Source: Sphingomonas sp.
Lineage (GTDB): Bacteria > Pseudomonadota > Alphaproteobacteria > Sphingomonadales > Sphingomonadaceae
DNA: 64,000 nucleotides
NCBI RefSeq assembly: GCF_019635455.1
Contig: NZ_JAHBZJ010000001.1
Location: forward strand, 456,277-520,276
Reading direction: 5' to 3'
This document shows positions 35,903-44,902 of this stretch, piece by piece. Made by a program: the position numbers and the translations under genes. Numbering within the stretch: the stretch's first letter is position 1; each line of letters opens with the position of its first letter. The notes under the pieces are model-generated. The model made no database searches and was not told the DNA's origin. It saw only the letters and a list, made by a program, of their open reading frames with translations.

Positions 35903-36916
35903 TCAGAACAGACGGGTCAGCGCATAGAACAGCGCCCCGACCGCCGCCGATGCCGGGATGGTGATGACCCAGGCGACGACGACATTCTGGGCCACCCCCC
36001 ATCGCACCGCGGATGCGCGCCGGGCGGTTCCCGCCCCGATCACACAGCCGGTGATGGTATGGGTGGTGGACACCGGGATGCCCAGCAGCGACGCCGCGAA
36101 CACGATGACCGATCCGCCCGCAGACGCGCTGAACCCCTGATGCTGCGACAATTTGGTGATGCGGGTCCCCATCGTCTCGATGATCCGCCACCCGCCCGAC
36201 AGCGTCCCCAGCGCGATCGCGATATAGCAGGCGATCGCCACCCAGTGCGGCACATGGAAATCGCCGGTCAGATAGCCGGTCGAATAGAGCAGGACGGTGA
36301 TGACCCCCATCGTCTTCTGCGCATCGTTCAACCCGTGGCTGATCGAATAGGCGGCCGAGGAAAACAGGTGCAGCACGCGGAAACTGCGCTCCGCAGTCCG
36401 GTTCGGCGCGCGATGCAGCGCCCAGCTCGACACCAGCATGATGAGCATCGCCAGCAACATGCCGAGCAGCGGCGACAGGACGATCGCGATCAGCGTCTTG
36501 TTGAGGCCGCTCCACTGAATGCCGGTGAAGCCGGCATGTGCGACGCCGGCCCCGACGATGCCGCCGACCAGCGCATGGCTGGACGAGGACGGAATCCCCT
36601 TGAGCCAGGTGACGACATTCCAGAACATCGCCCCGACCAGCGCGCCGAACACCACCGCCGGGGTCACCAGATCCTTGTCGATCAGCCCCTTGCCGATCGT
36701 TTCCGCGACCTTGTGCAATTCGGGAAAACCGAGCGTCAGGAAATAGGCGGCAAAATTGAAGAAGGCGGCGAACGCCACCGCCTGCACCGGTCCCAGCAGC
36801 CGGGTCGCCACCACCGTCGCGATCGAATTGGCCGCGTCGTGGAGACCGTTCAGGAAATCGAACGCCAGCGCGACCAGGATCAGGCCGACCAGCAGGGGAA
36901 AAGCGAGTTCGTGCAT
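35903..36916 (-). CDS. Low-affinity inorganic phosphate transporter, PiT family
   Basis: A 337-residue membrane protein with about ten hydrophobic segments. The duplicated PiT signatures are present: FLNGLHDAANSIATVVATR near residue 22, and SISHGLNDAQKTMGVI in the second half. GIPSSSSHALVGG and GIPVSTTHTITG flank the substrate site. It imports phosphate coupled to H+ or Na+. It follows the DUF47-containing gene by eight bases, the usual partner. Confidence 0.95.
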   Translation of the reverse strand: MHELAFPLLVGLILVALAFDFLNGLHDAANSIATVVATRLLGPVQAVAFAAFFNFAAYFLTLGFPELHKVAETIGKGLIDKDLVTPAVVFGALVGAMFWNVVTWLKGIPSSSSHALVGGIVGAGVAHAGFTGIQWSGLNKTLIAIVLSPLLGMLLAMLIMLVSSWALHRAPNRTAERSFRVLHLFSSAAYSISHGLNDAQKTMGVITVLLYSTGYLTGDFHVPHWVAIACYIAIALGTLSGGWRIIETMGTRITKLSQHQGFSASAGGSVIVFAASLLGIPVSTTHTITGCVIGAGTARRASAVRWGVAQNVVVAWVITIPASAAVGALFYALTRLF

Positions 36917-36924
36917 GGCGCGGA

Positions 36925-38133
36925 TCAGGCGTGATCGATGACGATGCCGTCAATCTCGTTCGCGACATCCTCCAGCGCGTCGGTGATCCGTTCCAGATGC
37001 TTGTAGAGTTCGCGCGCGACGATGAACTTCATCGGATTTTCGCCATGTTCCTTGAACGCGCGCTTGATCCCGGCATCGTGGATTTCGTCGGCATGCCCCT
37101 CCATGCGGACCAGCCGCTCGGTCAGCTCGTGCAGCCGCGATCCGTTGCGCGCGACATCGCGCAACAGCGGCATCGCCTCTGCCGTCAGCCGCGCGGCATC
37201 GACGATGATCGCGACCATGTCGCGCATCTCCGGCTCGAACTCGCGGACCTCGTACAGGCCGACGGCGGCGGCCGCCGCCTGCATCTCGTCCACCGCATCG
37301 TCCATCGCGCCGATCAGGCTGGTGATCGCGCTGCGGTCGAACGGGGTCAGGAACGTCTTGCGGACGGTCAGAAGCACCTCGCGAATGATTCCGTCGGCGT
37401 CATGCTCGCGCTCCATGATCTCGCGGATGTGATCCTCGGTCGCGCCGCTGCCCTGAAACAGGCGGGCCAGCGCGTCCGCCGCCGCGGTGATCGTGACCGC
37501 ATGCGCTTCGAACATGTCAAAGAAATTGCCGGTTCTGGGAAGCAGGCGCTGAAACCACGCGAACATGTGATTGACCCTCGATTTTTCGGCGACCACGTTC
37601 AGGACGCCGGTGCGGCGCGCGGCCGCGTTGAATTCGGACGCGCCGAAGCTGCGGATCAGGTCGCGCAGGTCCTGCTCATCGACCGCCTCTGCGGCCTCGG
37701 CCAGCGTGAACCAGCGCCGCTCACGCTCGCGCTGTTCCCGCCACTTCGACAATTCGGCGGTGACCGCGAGCGGGAACACCTCGACATCCGCCATCAGCGA
37801 GGCGCCGTTGCTGCGCCGCTTGCGATAACGATAGGCACCGATCGGCGTCGGACACGCGGCGCCGACCACCCCCGCCTCTTCCTCCGCCTCTACGGCGGCG
37901 GCGACGTGCGGCGGGGTTCCGGGCGCGACATTCCCCTTCGGAATCACCCAGCGACCGGTGCCGCGCGATGTGACCAGCAGCACGCGCACCGGCGCGTCGA
38001 TGGCGGTGCCTTCGCTGCGATAGGGCAAGGCGGCAATCTGGCGAATGAAACGATCCTCCGTTCGCGCAGGCCATGCCCGATCCGGACAATCGTGACAATC
38101 GCGCGGCGATCGCGATTGTGGATAGTCCGGCAT
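36925..38133 (-). CDS. NUDIX hydrolase fused to DUF47 (PhoU-like) phosphate transport regulator
   Basis: A 402-residue open frame. Residues about 30-175 are a NUDIX domain of the diphosphoinositol-phosphatase-like type (GRWVIPKGNVAPG, catalytic core EAEEEAG; the Nudix box has Thr and Val where the first Glu and the Arg are usual). Residues about 190-402 are a complete DUF47 helical domain (FQRLLPRTGNFFDMFE onward). No stop separates them. An ATG at 37566 with GAGGG nine bases upstream could also start DUF47 alone (213 residues, the normal length). It lies directly upstream of the PiT gene. Confidence 0.8.
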   Translation of the reverse strand: MPDYPQSRSPRDCHDCPDRAWPARTEDRFIRQIAALPYRSEGTAIDAPVRVLLVTSRGTGRWVIPKGNVAPGTPPHVAAAVEAEEEAGVVGAACPTPIGAYRYRKRRSNGASLMADVEVFPLAVTAELSKWREQRERERRWFTLAEAAEAVDEQDLRDLIRSFGASEFNAAARRTGVLNVVAEKSRVNHMFAWFQRLLPRTGNFFDMFEAHAVTITAAADALARLFQGSGATEDHIREIMEREHDADGIIREVLLTVRKTFLTPFDRSAITSLIGAMDDAVDEMQAAAAAVGLYEVREFEPEMRDMVAIIVDAARLTAEAMPLLRDVARNGSRLHELTERLVRMEGHADEIHDAGIKRAFKEHGENPMKFIVARELYKHLERITDALEDVANEIDGIVIDHA

Positions 38134-38204
38134 GGCTTGCTGCGCCCGCCTCCCGCGCCTAAGACCCGGATCGAGATGCGGGGCGATCCCGTACCTCAAG
38201 ATCG

Positions 38205-38397
38205 CGCCGGTGTCCGCAAGGACTTAAAGGGGAACGCGGTGAGGCTGCCCGGTCGGGCCGGTCGAATCCGGGGCTGTCCCTGCAACTGTGAGCGGTGAGC
38301 GAGATTCGCAGCGCGGCCCGATCGCCGCGCGGCCACTGGGGCAACCCGGGAAGGCGCGAACCGAGCGACGACCCGCAAGCCAGGAGACCTGCCGGCG
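38205..38397 (+). ncRNA. Cobalamin (AdoCbl-type) riboswitch
   Basis: The conserved elements appear in order: GGGAACGCGGTGAGG-like start (AGGGGAACGCGGTG), GGGGCTGTCCCTGCAACTGTGAGCG, CCACTGGG, CCGGGAAGG, then AAGCCAGGAGACCTGCC as the B12 box. The P1 helix CGCCGG/CCGGCG closes at 38205-38210 and 38392-38397. It precedes btuF-btuC-btuD, whose products import vitamin B12, so cobalamin should repress them. Confidence 0.95.
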
Positions 38398-38400
38398 TGG

Positions 38401-38480
38401 GTCGCTCAATGCGCGGGTCCAGGGCCATGGCCCGCGTGCGGAGAAGTCCGTCGAGCGACGACCGGGCGGCCGGGGCCGCC
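38401..38480 (+). promoter_or_regulatory. Candidate expression platform of the cobalamin riboswitch
   Basis: GTCGCTC (38401-38407) can pair with GAGCGAC at 38453-38459, enclosing an inner stem GCGCGGG/CCCGCGT (38411-38417, 38431-38437). The same GTCGCTC can instead pair with GAGCGAC inside the aptamer (38363-38369). A second hairpin GGCGGCC/GGCCGCC follows at 38465-38480. No U-tract is seen. The remaining leader to 38590 shows nothing clear. Confidence 0.45.
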
Positions 38481-38590
38481 ACGGTGACGGTTCGCGGGCA
38501 TCGACGCCCGTCCGCGCCCGTCGCCGGTCGATCGCGTGCGCGAATCGACAGGCTCCGGCATCGTTGCGTGGCGCCGATGGACGAAGGCAC

Positions 38591-39481
38591 GTGAACCCAC
38601 GCCTTGCATTCCTGCTGGCCGGTGTGCTCGCCACGGGCATGATCGGCATGGCCGCCGCGACGCGCGCGGCGAACGGCCAGGCCGCGCCTGCCCGGTCCGT
38701 CGCGCGCGAGACGGCGCGCCCGATGCGGGTGATGTCGATCAATCAATGCACCGATCAGCTGGTGCTGATGCTGCTGCCGCCCGAACGGATCGCGTCGGTG
38801 ACCTGGCTGTCGCGCGATCCGCGCCTGTCGCTGATGGCGGGCGCGGCACAGCGGGTCGGACGCAATCGCGGCGATATCGAGGATGTGGTACGTCAGCGCC
38901 CGGACCTGATCGTCGCCGACGCGTTCGGTTCGGCGGCGACCCGCGCCGCGCTGCGCCGCTTCGGCTATCCGATGATCGAGATCGCACAACCGCAGAGCAT
39001 CGACGACATCCGCGCGGCGGTGCGCGTGCTCGCCGCGCGACTGGACGTGGCGGCGCGCGGCGAGGCGCTGATCGCCGCGATGGATCGCCAGCTGGCCGAT
39101 CTTCACCGACGTCCGCCCCTGGGGCTGCGTGTCGCGTCCTGGAGCGGCGACGGCCTGTCACGCGGCGAAGGCGCGCTCTATCAGGCGGTGCTCGCCGCAG
39201 CGGGCGCGCGCGATGCCGCAAGCGAAGGCGTGATCGGAACCGATGTCGAAGCGCTGCTGGCGCTCGACCCGGACGTGCTGGTCGCGCCGGGGGCCGATGC
39301 CGGCGGGCAGAGCCTGCGCGACCGCGTGGCGCATCATCCGCTGGTCCGCGAACGCTGGGCCAGCCGCCGGGTCGGCATCAGCCCGCGCTATTATATCTGC
39401 GGCACCCCGCGCATCGCGGAGGCCGCCGCGATCCTGCGCGACGATCTGATCCGCATACGCCGATCGGGGGCCACCCGATGA
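38591..39481 (+). CDS. btuF: Vitamin B12 ABC transporter substrate-binding protein
   Basis: A 296-residue periplasmic binding protein of the helical-backbone type. A signal peptide covers about residues 1-24 (FLLAGVLATGMIGMAAATRA). The domain starts with RVMSINQCTDQLVLMLLPPERI and contains RVGRNRGDIEDVVRQRPDLIVAD and VEALLALDPDVLVAPG. The start is GTG 38591, within a leader that begins with the cobalamin riboswitch, which fixes the substrate class. The stop overlaps btuC (ATGA). Confidence 0.88.
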   Translation: MNPRLAFLLAGVLATGMIGMAAATRAANGQAAPARSVARETARPMRVMSINQCTDQLVLMLLPPERIASVTWLSRDPRLSLMAGAAQRVGRNRGDIEDVVRQRPDLIVADAFGSAATRAALRRFGYPMIEIAQPQSIDDIRAAVRVLAARLDVAARGEALIAAMDRQLADLHRRPPLGLRVASWSGDGLSRGEGALYQAVLAAAGARDAASEGVIGTDVEALLALDPDVLVAPGADAGGQSLRDRVAHHPLVRERWASRRVGISPRYYICGTPRIAEAAAILRDDLIRIRRSGATR

Positions 39482-40464
39482 GTTCGCGCTGGCTGATCCC
39501 CGTCCTCGCGCTGCTGACCCTCGCGCTCGCCTTGCTGTCGCTCGGGATCGGCACGCTCGATCTCGACATGATCGGCTGGCTTGGCGGCGGGGACGATCGC
39601 ACCGCCCGGCTCACCGGGCTGGTGCTGACCGAAATCCGCCTGCCGCGCACGCTTCTCGGTCTGTTGACCGGGGCGATCCTGGGCCTTGCCGGCGCCGTGC
39701 TCCAGGGATTGTTGCGCAACCCGCTCGCCGAACCGGGGCTGCTCGGCATATCGGGGGGAGCGTCGCTCGGCGCGGTGGTGGCGATCTATTACGGGTTCGC
39801 CGCCGTCACCCCACTCGCCGCGCCGCTGGCGGGCCTGGCCGGCGCGATGGCGACCGGGCTGGCGACGTTGCTGCTCGCCCGGGGCGGCGGGACGCTCGCG
39901 CTGATCCTCGCGGGCGCGGCGATTTCGAGCCTTGCGGGCGCCGGGATCAGCCTTGCCCTCAACCTCGCCCCCAATCCCTATGCCGCCTATGAGATCATGA
40001 CGTGGCTGATGGGGTCGCTCGCCAATCGGGGGTGGGACGAGATGCGCCTCGCCGCGCCGCTCATCCTGCTGGGCGGCGGCGCGCTGCTGACGACGGCGCG
40101 TGCGCTCGACGGACTGGCGCTGGGCGAGGTGCAGGCGGAGAGCCTTGGCATCGATGTCGCCCGCACCCGGCTGGTCGCGCTCGCCGGCACGGGTCTTGGC
40201 GTCGGCGCCGCCACCGCCGTGGTCGGCACGATCGGCTTCGTCGGCCTGATCGCGCCGCATCTCGTGCGCCCGTTCGTGGGGCATCGGCCAGGCGCGACGC
40301 TGGTGCCGGCGGCGCTGGCCGGTGCGGCGTTGCTGACCGCGGCGGACATCGCCACCCGGCTGATCCGGCTCGACACGCCGATCCACCTCGGGGTGTTCAC
40401 CGCACTGGTCGGCGCGCCGTTCTTCCTGTGGCTGGTGCTGCATGTGCGGGTGCGCGGCGGATGA
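39478..40464 (+). CDS. btuC: Vitamin B12 ABC transporter permease
   Basis: A 328-residue FecCD/BtuC-type permease with about ten membrane segments. Family motifs are EIRLPRTLLGLLTGAILGLAG, LAEPGLLGISGGASLGAV and FVGLIAPHLVRPFVGH, the last contacting the ATPase. The ATG overlaps btuF and the stop overlaps btuD, so the three are coupled. Confidence 0.93.
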   Translation: MSSRWLIPVLALLTLALALLSLGIGTLDLDMIGWLGGGDDRTARLTGLVLTEIRLPRTLLGLLTGAILGLAGAVLQGLLRNPLAEPGLLGISGGASLGAVVAIYYGFAAVTPLAAPLAGLAGAMATGLATLLLARGGGTLALILAGAAISSLAGAGISLALNLAPNPYAAYEIMTWLMGSLANRGWDEMRLAAPLILLGGGALLTTARALDGLALGEVQAESLGIDVARTRLVALAGTGLGVGAATAVVGTIGFVGLIAPHLVRPFVGHRPGATLVPAALAGAALLTAADIATRLIRLDTPIHLGVFTALVGAPFFLWLVLHVRVRGG

Positions 40465-41228
40465 GCATGTTGCACCTTGAGGGCATTTCGGTCGTGCGCG
40501 GCGGGCGGGCGATCCTGCGCGACATCGACGCGCGCTTCCTGCCCGGCCGACTGACCGCCGTGATCGGCCCCAACGGCGCGGGCAAGAGCACGGTGTTGCG
40601 CGCCGCCGCCGGACTTTTGCGGCCCGATGCCGGCAAAGTGCGCATCGGCGATGTCGATCTCTCCGGCATCGGCCGGCGGGAACTGGCGCGGCGAAGGGCC
40701 TATCTGCCGCAGCGGGCGGGCATCGACTGGCCGATGCGGGTCGATCATGTCGTCGCCCTGGGCCTGCTGCCCCGCATTCCCGCGCTGGGGCCGCTCGCCG
40801 CCGGCGACTGCGCGGCGATCGACCGGGCGCTCGCCGCCTGCGCCGCCGAGGAGCTGCGCGACCGCGAGGCGACCAGCCTGTCGGGCGGCGAACTGGCCCG
40901 CGTCATGCTCGCGCGCGCGATCGTCGGCGATCCCGAACTGCTGATCGTCGATGAACCGACCGCCGATCTCGATCCCCGCCACGCCATCGACGCGGCCCGC
41001 CGCCTCCGCGCGCTGGCGCGTACCGGGCGCACCGTCGTGATGGCGATCCATGATCTCGACCTGGCGCTGCGTTTCGCGGACGACGTCCTTGCGATCCGCG
41101 ATGGCCGTGTCGTCGCCGCCGGCGCGGTGGAGGAGGTAATGAGCGAGGCGCTTCTGGGCGCTCTGTTCGACGTGCGGGTGCGCGTTTCGCGCGATGCCGA
41201 AAGCGCGTCGATCCGGTTCCTGGACTGA
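40461..41228 (+). CDS. btuD: Vitamin B12 ABC transporter ATP-binding protein
   Basis: A 255-residue ABC ATPase. It shows Walker A GPNGAGKST, the signature LSGGELARVMLARAI, Walker B LLIVDEPTADLDP and the switch His in VVMAIHDLDLALRFAD. The ATG overlaps the btuC stop. It completes btuF-btuC-btuD; no btuB receptor or cob gene lies in the window. Confidence 0.93.
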   Translation: MSMLHLEGISVVRGGRAILRDIDARFLPGRLTAVIGPNGAGKSTVLRAAAGLLRPDAGKVRIGDVDLSGIGRRELARRRAYLPQRAGIDWPMRVDHVVALGLLPRIPALGPLAAGDCAAIDRALAACAAEELRDREATSLSGGELARVMLARAIVGDPELLIVDEPTADLDPRHAIDAARRLRALARTGRTVVMAIHDLDLALRFADDVLAIRDGRVVAAGAVEEVMSEALLGALFDVRVRVSRDAESASIRFLD

Positions 41229-41231
41229 CGC

Positions 41232-41286
41232 AACGGGGCGGGGCCGATCGCACGCGGCCCGGGTCGTCGCAATTGCCCCGCCCGTT
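41232..41286 (+). terminator. Long imperfect hairpin after btuD
   Basis: AACGGGGCGGGG at the left pairs with CCCCGCCCGTT at the right with one bulged G; an inner GGCC/GGCC stem lies in the loop. It begins right after the btuD stop. The U-tract is missing, so strength is uncertain. Confidence 0.45.
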
Positions 41287-41433
41287 CCCGATCCCTCCAC
41301 TTGCCGCCTAAGCGGGACCCGACCCCGGCCCGAGCGAAAAATTTTCGCGCCGTCGGGATTAAATCCTCCCCGGCCCCCGTTCCCCTTTCGAAGCGTCGCT
41401 GGATGCGGCGCCCCGTTTCAGGAGGATCGACCC

Positions 41434-42468
41434 ATGAAAACCCGTTTCCTAACCGCAGTCGCCGTCGCAGCCGTCACGCTGGCAACCCCGGCATCTGCCC
41501 AGTTGCTGGGCGGTGGCGGCCTTGGTGGCCAGATCGGCGGTGGTCTGGGCGGCCAGGTCGGCGGAACACTCGGCGGGACGCTGGGCGGTCGCATCGACCA
41601 GCCGCTCGATGGCCCCGTCACCCGCACCACAAATCGCCTGCGCGACACCACCGAACGCACCACCAGCCGCGCGGAACGCCGAGCGCGTGCGACCGGGACG
41701 GCCACCGGCGCCACCGATGCCAGCGTGGATCGCCGCAGCGGCAAGGCAAGCGCGAGCGGCAGTGCCGCCGGCGGCATCGACGGTGCGGTCGATGGCGGAA
41801 CCCGCGCACTTGGCCGCACGACCGGCCTGTCGGCGGGTGGCAGCGCGTCCGGCAGCGGTTCGGCCAGCGCCTCGGCGGATCTGGTCGGCACCGATGCGGT
41901 GCGCGGCGTGGCACGCAGCGCGCGTGATCGCACCGCCGGCGCGGTGCGCACGACCCGCGATACCGCCACCGGCACGGCCGGTCGCGCGATCGGCACCGCA
42001 GGAAGCGCAGCGGGGAGCGCGCGGGAGATGGCGAGCGGCGTTGCTGGCTCGGCCTCGGGCAGCGGCTCGGCCAGCGGGTCTGCCGGAAATGGCGCCGCGT
42101 CCGGTTCCGCGTCGGCCGGCGGCGGGCTGGCGCTGACCGGCGCGACCGTCCCCGCGATCAATCCCGGCATGGCGATCCAGGACGCGAAGGGCCGGCTGAT
42201 CGGCCGGGTCCAGAGCGTCAACCGCAACGCGCGTGGCCGCATCGAATCGATCGGCGTCGCGCTGGGTGACAGGGTGGCGACGTTGCCGGCCAGCAACTTC
42301 AGCGCCAGCGGCGACGTTCTGGTCTCCGCGATGGGCAAGGGCGCGGTGAAGGATGCCGCCGACAGCACCGGCAGCGCATCGAGCCAGAGCGCGTCGAAGA
42401 GCGACGGTTCCGCCTCCGCAAAGCGCGGCCGCGAAACACGAAATCAGCCCGCCCCGCACGCCGACTGA
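41434..42468 (+). CDS. Exported low-complexity protein with PRC-barrel-like C-terminus
   Basis: A 344-residue protein. GGAGG at 41421-41425 sets the ATG at 41434. A signal peptide ends near residue 23 (ATPASA). Next come Gly-rich repeats (GGQIGGGLGGQVGG), then Ser/Ala/Gly-rich blocks rich in SGSAS. The last third is a PRC-barrel-like domain (GMAIQDAKGRLIGRVQSVNR), then a Ser/Lys tail. Such proteins occur in sphingomonads without assigned role; the repeats suggest an extracellular or surface filament-like part. Function unknown. Confidence 0.75.
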   Translation: MKTRFLTAVAVAAVTLATPASAQLLGGGGLGGQIGGGLGGQVGGTLGGTLGGRIDQPLDGPVTRTTNRLRDTTERTTSRAERRARATGTATGATDASVDRRSGKASASGSAAGGIDGAVDGGTRALGRTTGLSAGGSASGSGSASASADLVGTDAVRGVARSARDRTAGAVRTTRDTATGTAGRAIGTAGSAAGSAREMASGVAGSASGSGSASGSAGNGAASGSASAGGGLALTGATVPAINPGMAIQDAKGRLIGRVQSVNRNARGRIESIGVALGDRVATLPASNFSASGDVLVSAMGKGAVKDAADSTGSASSQSASKSDGSASAKRGRETRNQPAPHAD

Positions 42469-42583
42469 TCCACGCCCTCCCCCGATCGTCGGCGTCTCCG
42501 GACGGCCGGGCAGCCCCCCTGCCCGGCCGTCCTTCACTCCGTGCTGGACTTAACGCGTCCGTAACGGCACCTGCGGTAGCGCG

Positions 42584-43672
42584 ATGACGATGCTCCCGCT
42601 CTCCGAACGACGCGTGCTGGTGACCGGATCGGCCGGGTTCATCGGCTTTCATACCGCCAATGCGCTGCTTCGCGGGGGCGCCCAGGTTCTGGGTATCGAC
42701 AATTTCACCGCCTATTACGATGTCGGACTGAAGGAGCGCCGCAACGCCCTGCTCGAACAGCATCCCGGCTTCACGCTTGCGCGGATTTCGATCGAGGATG
42801 TCGCCGCGCTGGCAGAGGCATGGGGCGATTTCGCACCCGACACGGTGATCCACCTCGCCGCACAGGCAGGGGTCCGGTATTCGATCGACCACCCCGCCGA
42901 GTATATCGGCACGAATATCGCCGGGACCTTCAACCTGCTGGAACTGGCACGGCGCCATCCGCTGCGCCATTTCCTCGCCGCCTCGACCAGTTCGGTCTAC
43001 GGGGCGAACACACAGTTGCCCTTTAGCGAGAGCCAACGCATCCAGACGCCGATAAGCCTCTATGCGGCGACGAAAGGCGCGACCGAACTGATCGGCCACA
43101 GCTACGCGCATCTGTTCGCGATCCCGACGACCTTTTTCCGCTTTTTCACCGTCTATGGACCCTGGGGGCGGCCCGATATGGCGCTGTTCAAATTCGCGCG
43201 CGCGATGCTGAACGGGCAGCCGATCGACGTCTATAATGGCGGCGAAATGGCCCGCGACTTCACCTTCATCGACGACCTGATCGCCGGGCTTGTCGCACTG
43301 ATCGATGCCGTTCCCGGGCGCGAACCGGTCGCAGCGCTTGACAGCCTGTCGCCGGTCGCACCGTTTCGCGTGGTCAATCTGGGCGGCGGCCGATCGGTTC
43401 CGCTGATGGACTATATCGCCGCGCTGGAAACGGCATTGGGCGTCGTCGCGCGAAAGAATTTCCTGCCGATGCAGGCCGGCGACGTGCCGGCGACCGAAGC
43501 TTCGCCGGAACTGCTGCGCGCGCTGATCGGCAAGGTCCCGGAAACGCCGGTCGATATCGGGGTCCGGGCGTTCGTCGATTGGCTGCGCGACGATCCTGCC
43601 AACCTTGCGCCCGCCGGTGAGTCCGACATGCCGCGCGCGGTTATTTCTTCATCGCCTCGATCACCCGCTTGA
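42584..43672 (+). CDS. NAD-dependent epimerase, UDP-glucuronate 4-epimerase type
   Basis: A 362-residue extended SDR enzyme. It shows the NAD loop VTGSAGFIGFHTA, IHLAAQAGVRYSID, STSSVYGANTQLPF and the catalytic YAATKGATE (Tyr-x3-Lys). The motif FFRFFTVYGPWGRPDMA is typical of UDP-GlcA 4-epimerases, which make UDP-GalA for surface polysaccharide or glycosphingolipid. ATG 42584 or 42590 starts it. Its C-terminal tail (about 10 residues) overlaps the 3' end of convergent manC by 32 bases. Confidence 0.88.
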   Translation: MTMLPLSERRVLVTGSAGFIGFHTANALLRGGAQVLGIDNFTAYYDVGLKERRNALLEQHPGFTLARISIEDVAALAEAWGDFAPDTVIHLAAQAGVRYSIDHPAEYIGTNIAGTFNLLELARRHPLRHFLAASTSSVYGANTQLPFSESQRIQTPISLYAATKGATELIGHSYAHLFAIPTTFFRFFTVYGPWGRPDMALFKFARAMLNGQPIDVYNGGEMARDFTFIDDLIAGLVALIDAVPGREPVAALDSLSPVAPFRVVNLGGGRSVPLMDYIAALETALGVVARKNFLPMQAGDVPATEASPELLRALIGKVPETPVDIGVRAFVDWLRDDPANLAPAGESDMPRAVISSSPRSPA

Positions 43673-44699
43673 CCTCCTGACTGCGCCCGCGCGGCAGGAT
43701 CAGGATGTCGTCCCCGTCGGCGACGACGATCAGATCGGAAACGCCGACCAGCGCCACCCGCTTTCCAGCCGACGCGCGGACCAGGCAGTCGGCGGTGTCG
43801 ATCGCGACGACATCGCCGCGACAGGCGTTGCCATGTCCGTCGCAGTCACTGATCGCGTGCAATGCGTCCCAGCTTCCCAGATCGGACCAGCCCATGCTCA
43901 CCGGGACGATCGCGACGCGTTCCGCCTTTTCCATCACGGCATAATCGATCGAATCCGATGGAGAACCGGCGAACGCCTGAGCGTCGGGCAGGATGCGCGC
44001 GCCGTCGTGCGTCGCGCGGCCCATCGCCTCTTGCGCAGCCGTCAGAATATCGGGGGCATAGCGCTCCAACGCGGTGAGATACGCATCGGCGCGGAACATA
44101 AAGATGCCCCCGTTCCACGCGTGATCCCCCCGCGCCAGCATCTCTTCCGCCGCCTCGCGCGGCGGCTTTTCGACGAAGCGCGTCACCGCATGAACCCCGG
44201 CGCCGATCGGATCGCCGATCTGGATATAGCCATAGCCGGTTTCCGGCGCGTCGGGCGTGATCCCGAAGGTGACGAGCCACCCCTGCTCCACCATCGGCAT
44301 CGCCGCCCGGATCGCGTCGTGAAAGGCCGGGACATCGGCGATGACGTGATCGGAAGGCATCACCAGCAACGGAGCGTCGCCCCCACCGGCCGCCAGCGCG
44401 GCCAGCGCGATTGCCGGCGCCGTATTGCGGGCCATCGGTTCCAGGATCAGCGCCTGCGCCGTCGCGCCCACATCGCCGAGTTGCGCCTCGATGAGATCGG
44501 CATGCATCACATTGGCGACGATGACCGGCGCCGCGAACCCCGCATCGGCCGGGGTGCGCTGGGCGGTAAGCTGCAACATCGTCTCTTCGGCCGTCAGTGC
44601 CAGCATCTGCTTGGGCAATTCCGCACGCGACATCGGCCACAGCCGCGTTCCCGACCCGCCCGACAGGATCACGGGGACAATCGGCGTTCGGTCGGTCAT
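43641..44699 (-). CDS. manC: Mannose-1-phosphate guanylyltransferase
   Basis: A 352-residue nucleotidyltransferase making GDP-mannose from mannose-1-phosphate and GTP. It has the pyrophosphorylase motif SGGSGTRLWPMSR, MPSDHVIADVPAF and the FVEKP motif. It is the short form: the cupin (phosphomannose isomerase) domain of bifunctional ManC is absent. It ends ILPRGRSQEVKR; a near-copy of this end lies at 47.4 kb. It runs against the epimerase gene upstream and diverges from wecB. Confidence 0.92.
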   Translation of the reverse strand: MTDRTPIVPVILSGGSGTRLWPMSRAELPKQMLALTAEETMLQLTAQRTPADAGFAAPVIVANVMHADLIEAQLGDVGATAQALILEPMARNTAPAIALAALAAGGGDAPLLVMPSDHVIADVPAFHDAIRAAMPMVEQGWLVTFGITPDAPETGYGYIQIGDPIGAGVHAVTRFVEKPPREAAEEMLARGDHAWNGGIFMFRADAYLTALERYAPDILTAAQEAMGRATHDGARILPDAQAFAGSPSDSIDYAVMEKAERVAIVPVSMGWSDLGSWDALHAISDCDGHGNACRGDVVAIDTADCLVRASAGKRVALVGVSDLIVVADGDDILILPRGRSQEVKRVIEAMKK

Positions 44700-44902
44700 G
44701 AGGCGAATCTTCCTTCATTCAGGCAGGAGCGATTGATCGGTGTCAGCCGAAGATGAAAAACATGCGACTGCGCTGACCAAGATCGGCGCCGAGCATCCTA
44801 TGGCAGGGGAAATGCGTGCAGGCGAGTCGCGAGAACGATCGTGCCGGGCGTTCGATCCGCGAGCGTAGCGGCTCCTTAACGACAGTCTGCTAGGGGGTCG
44901 GC

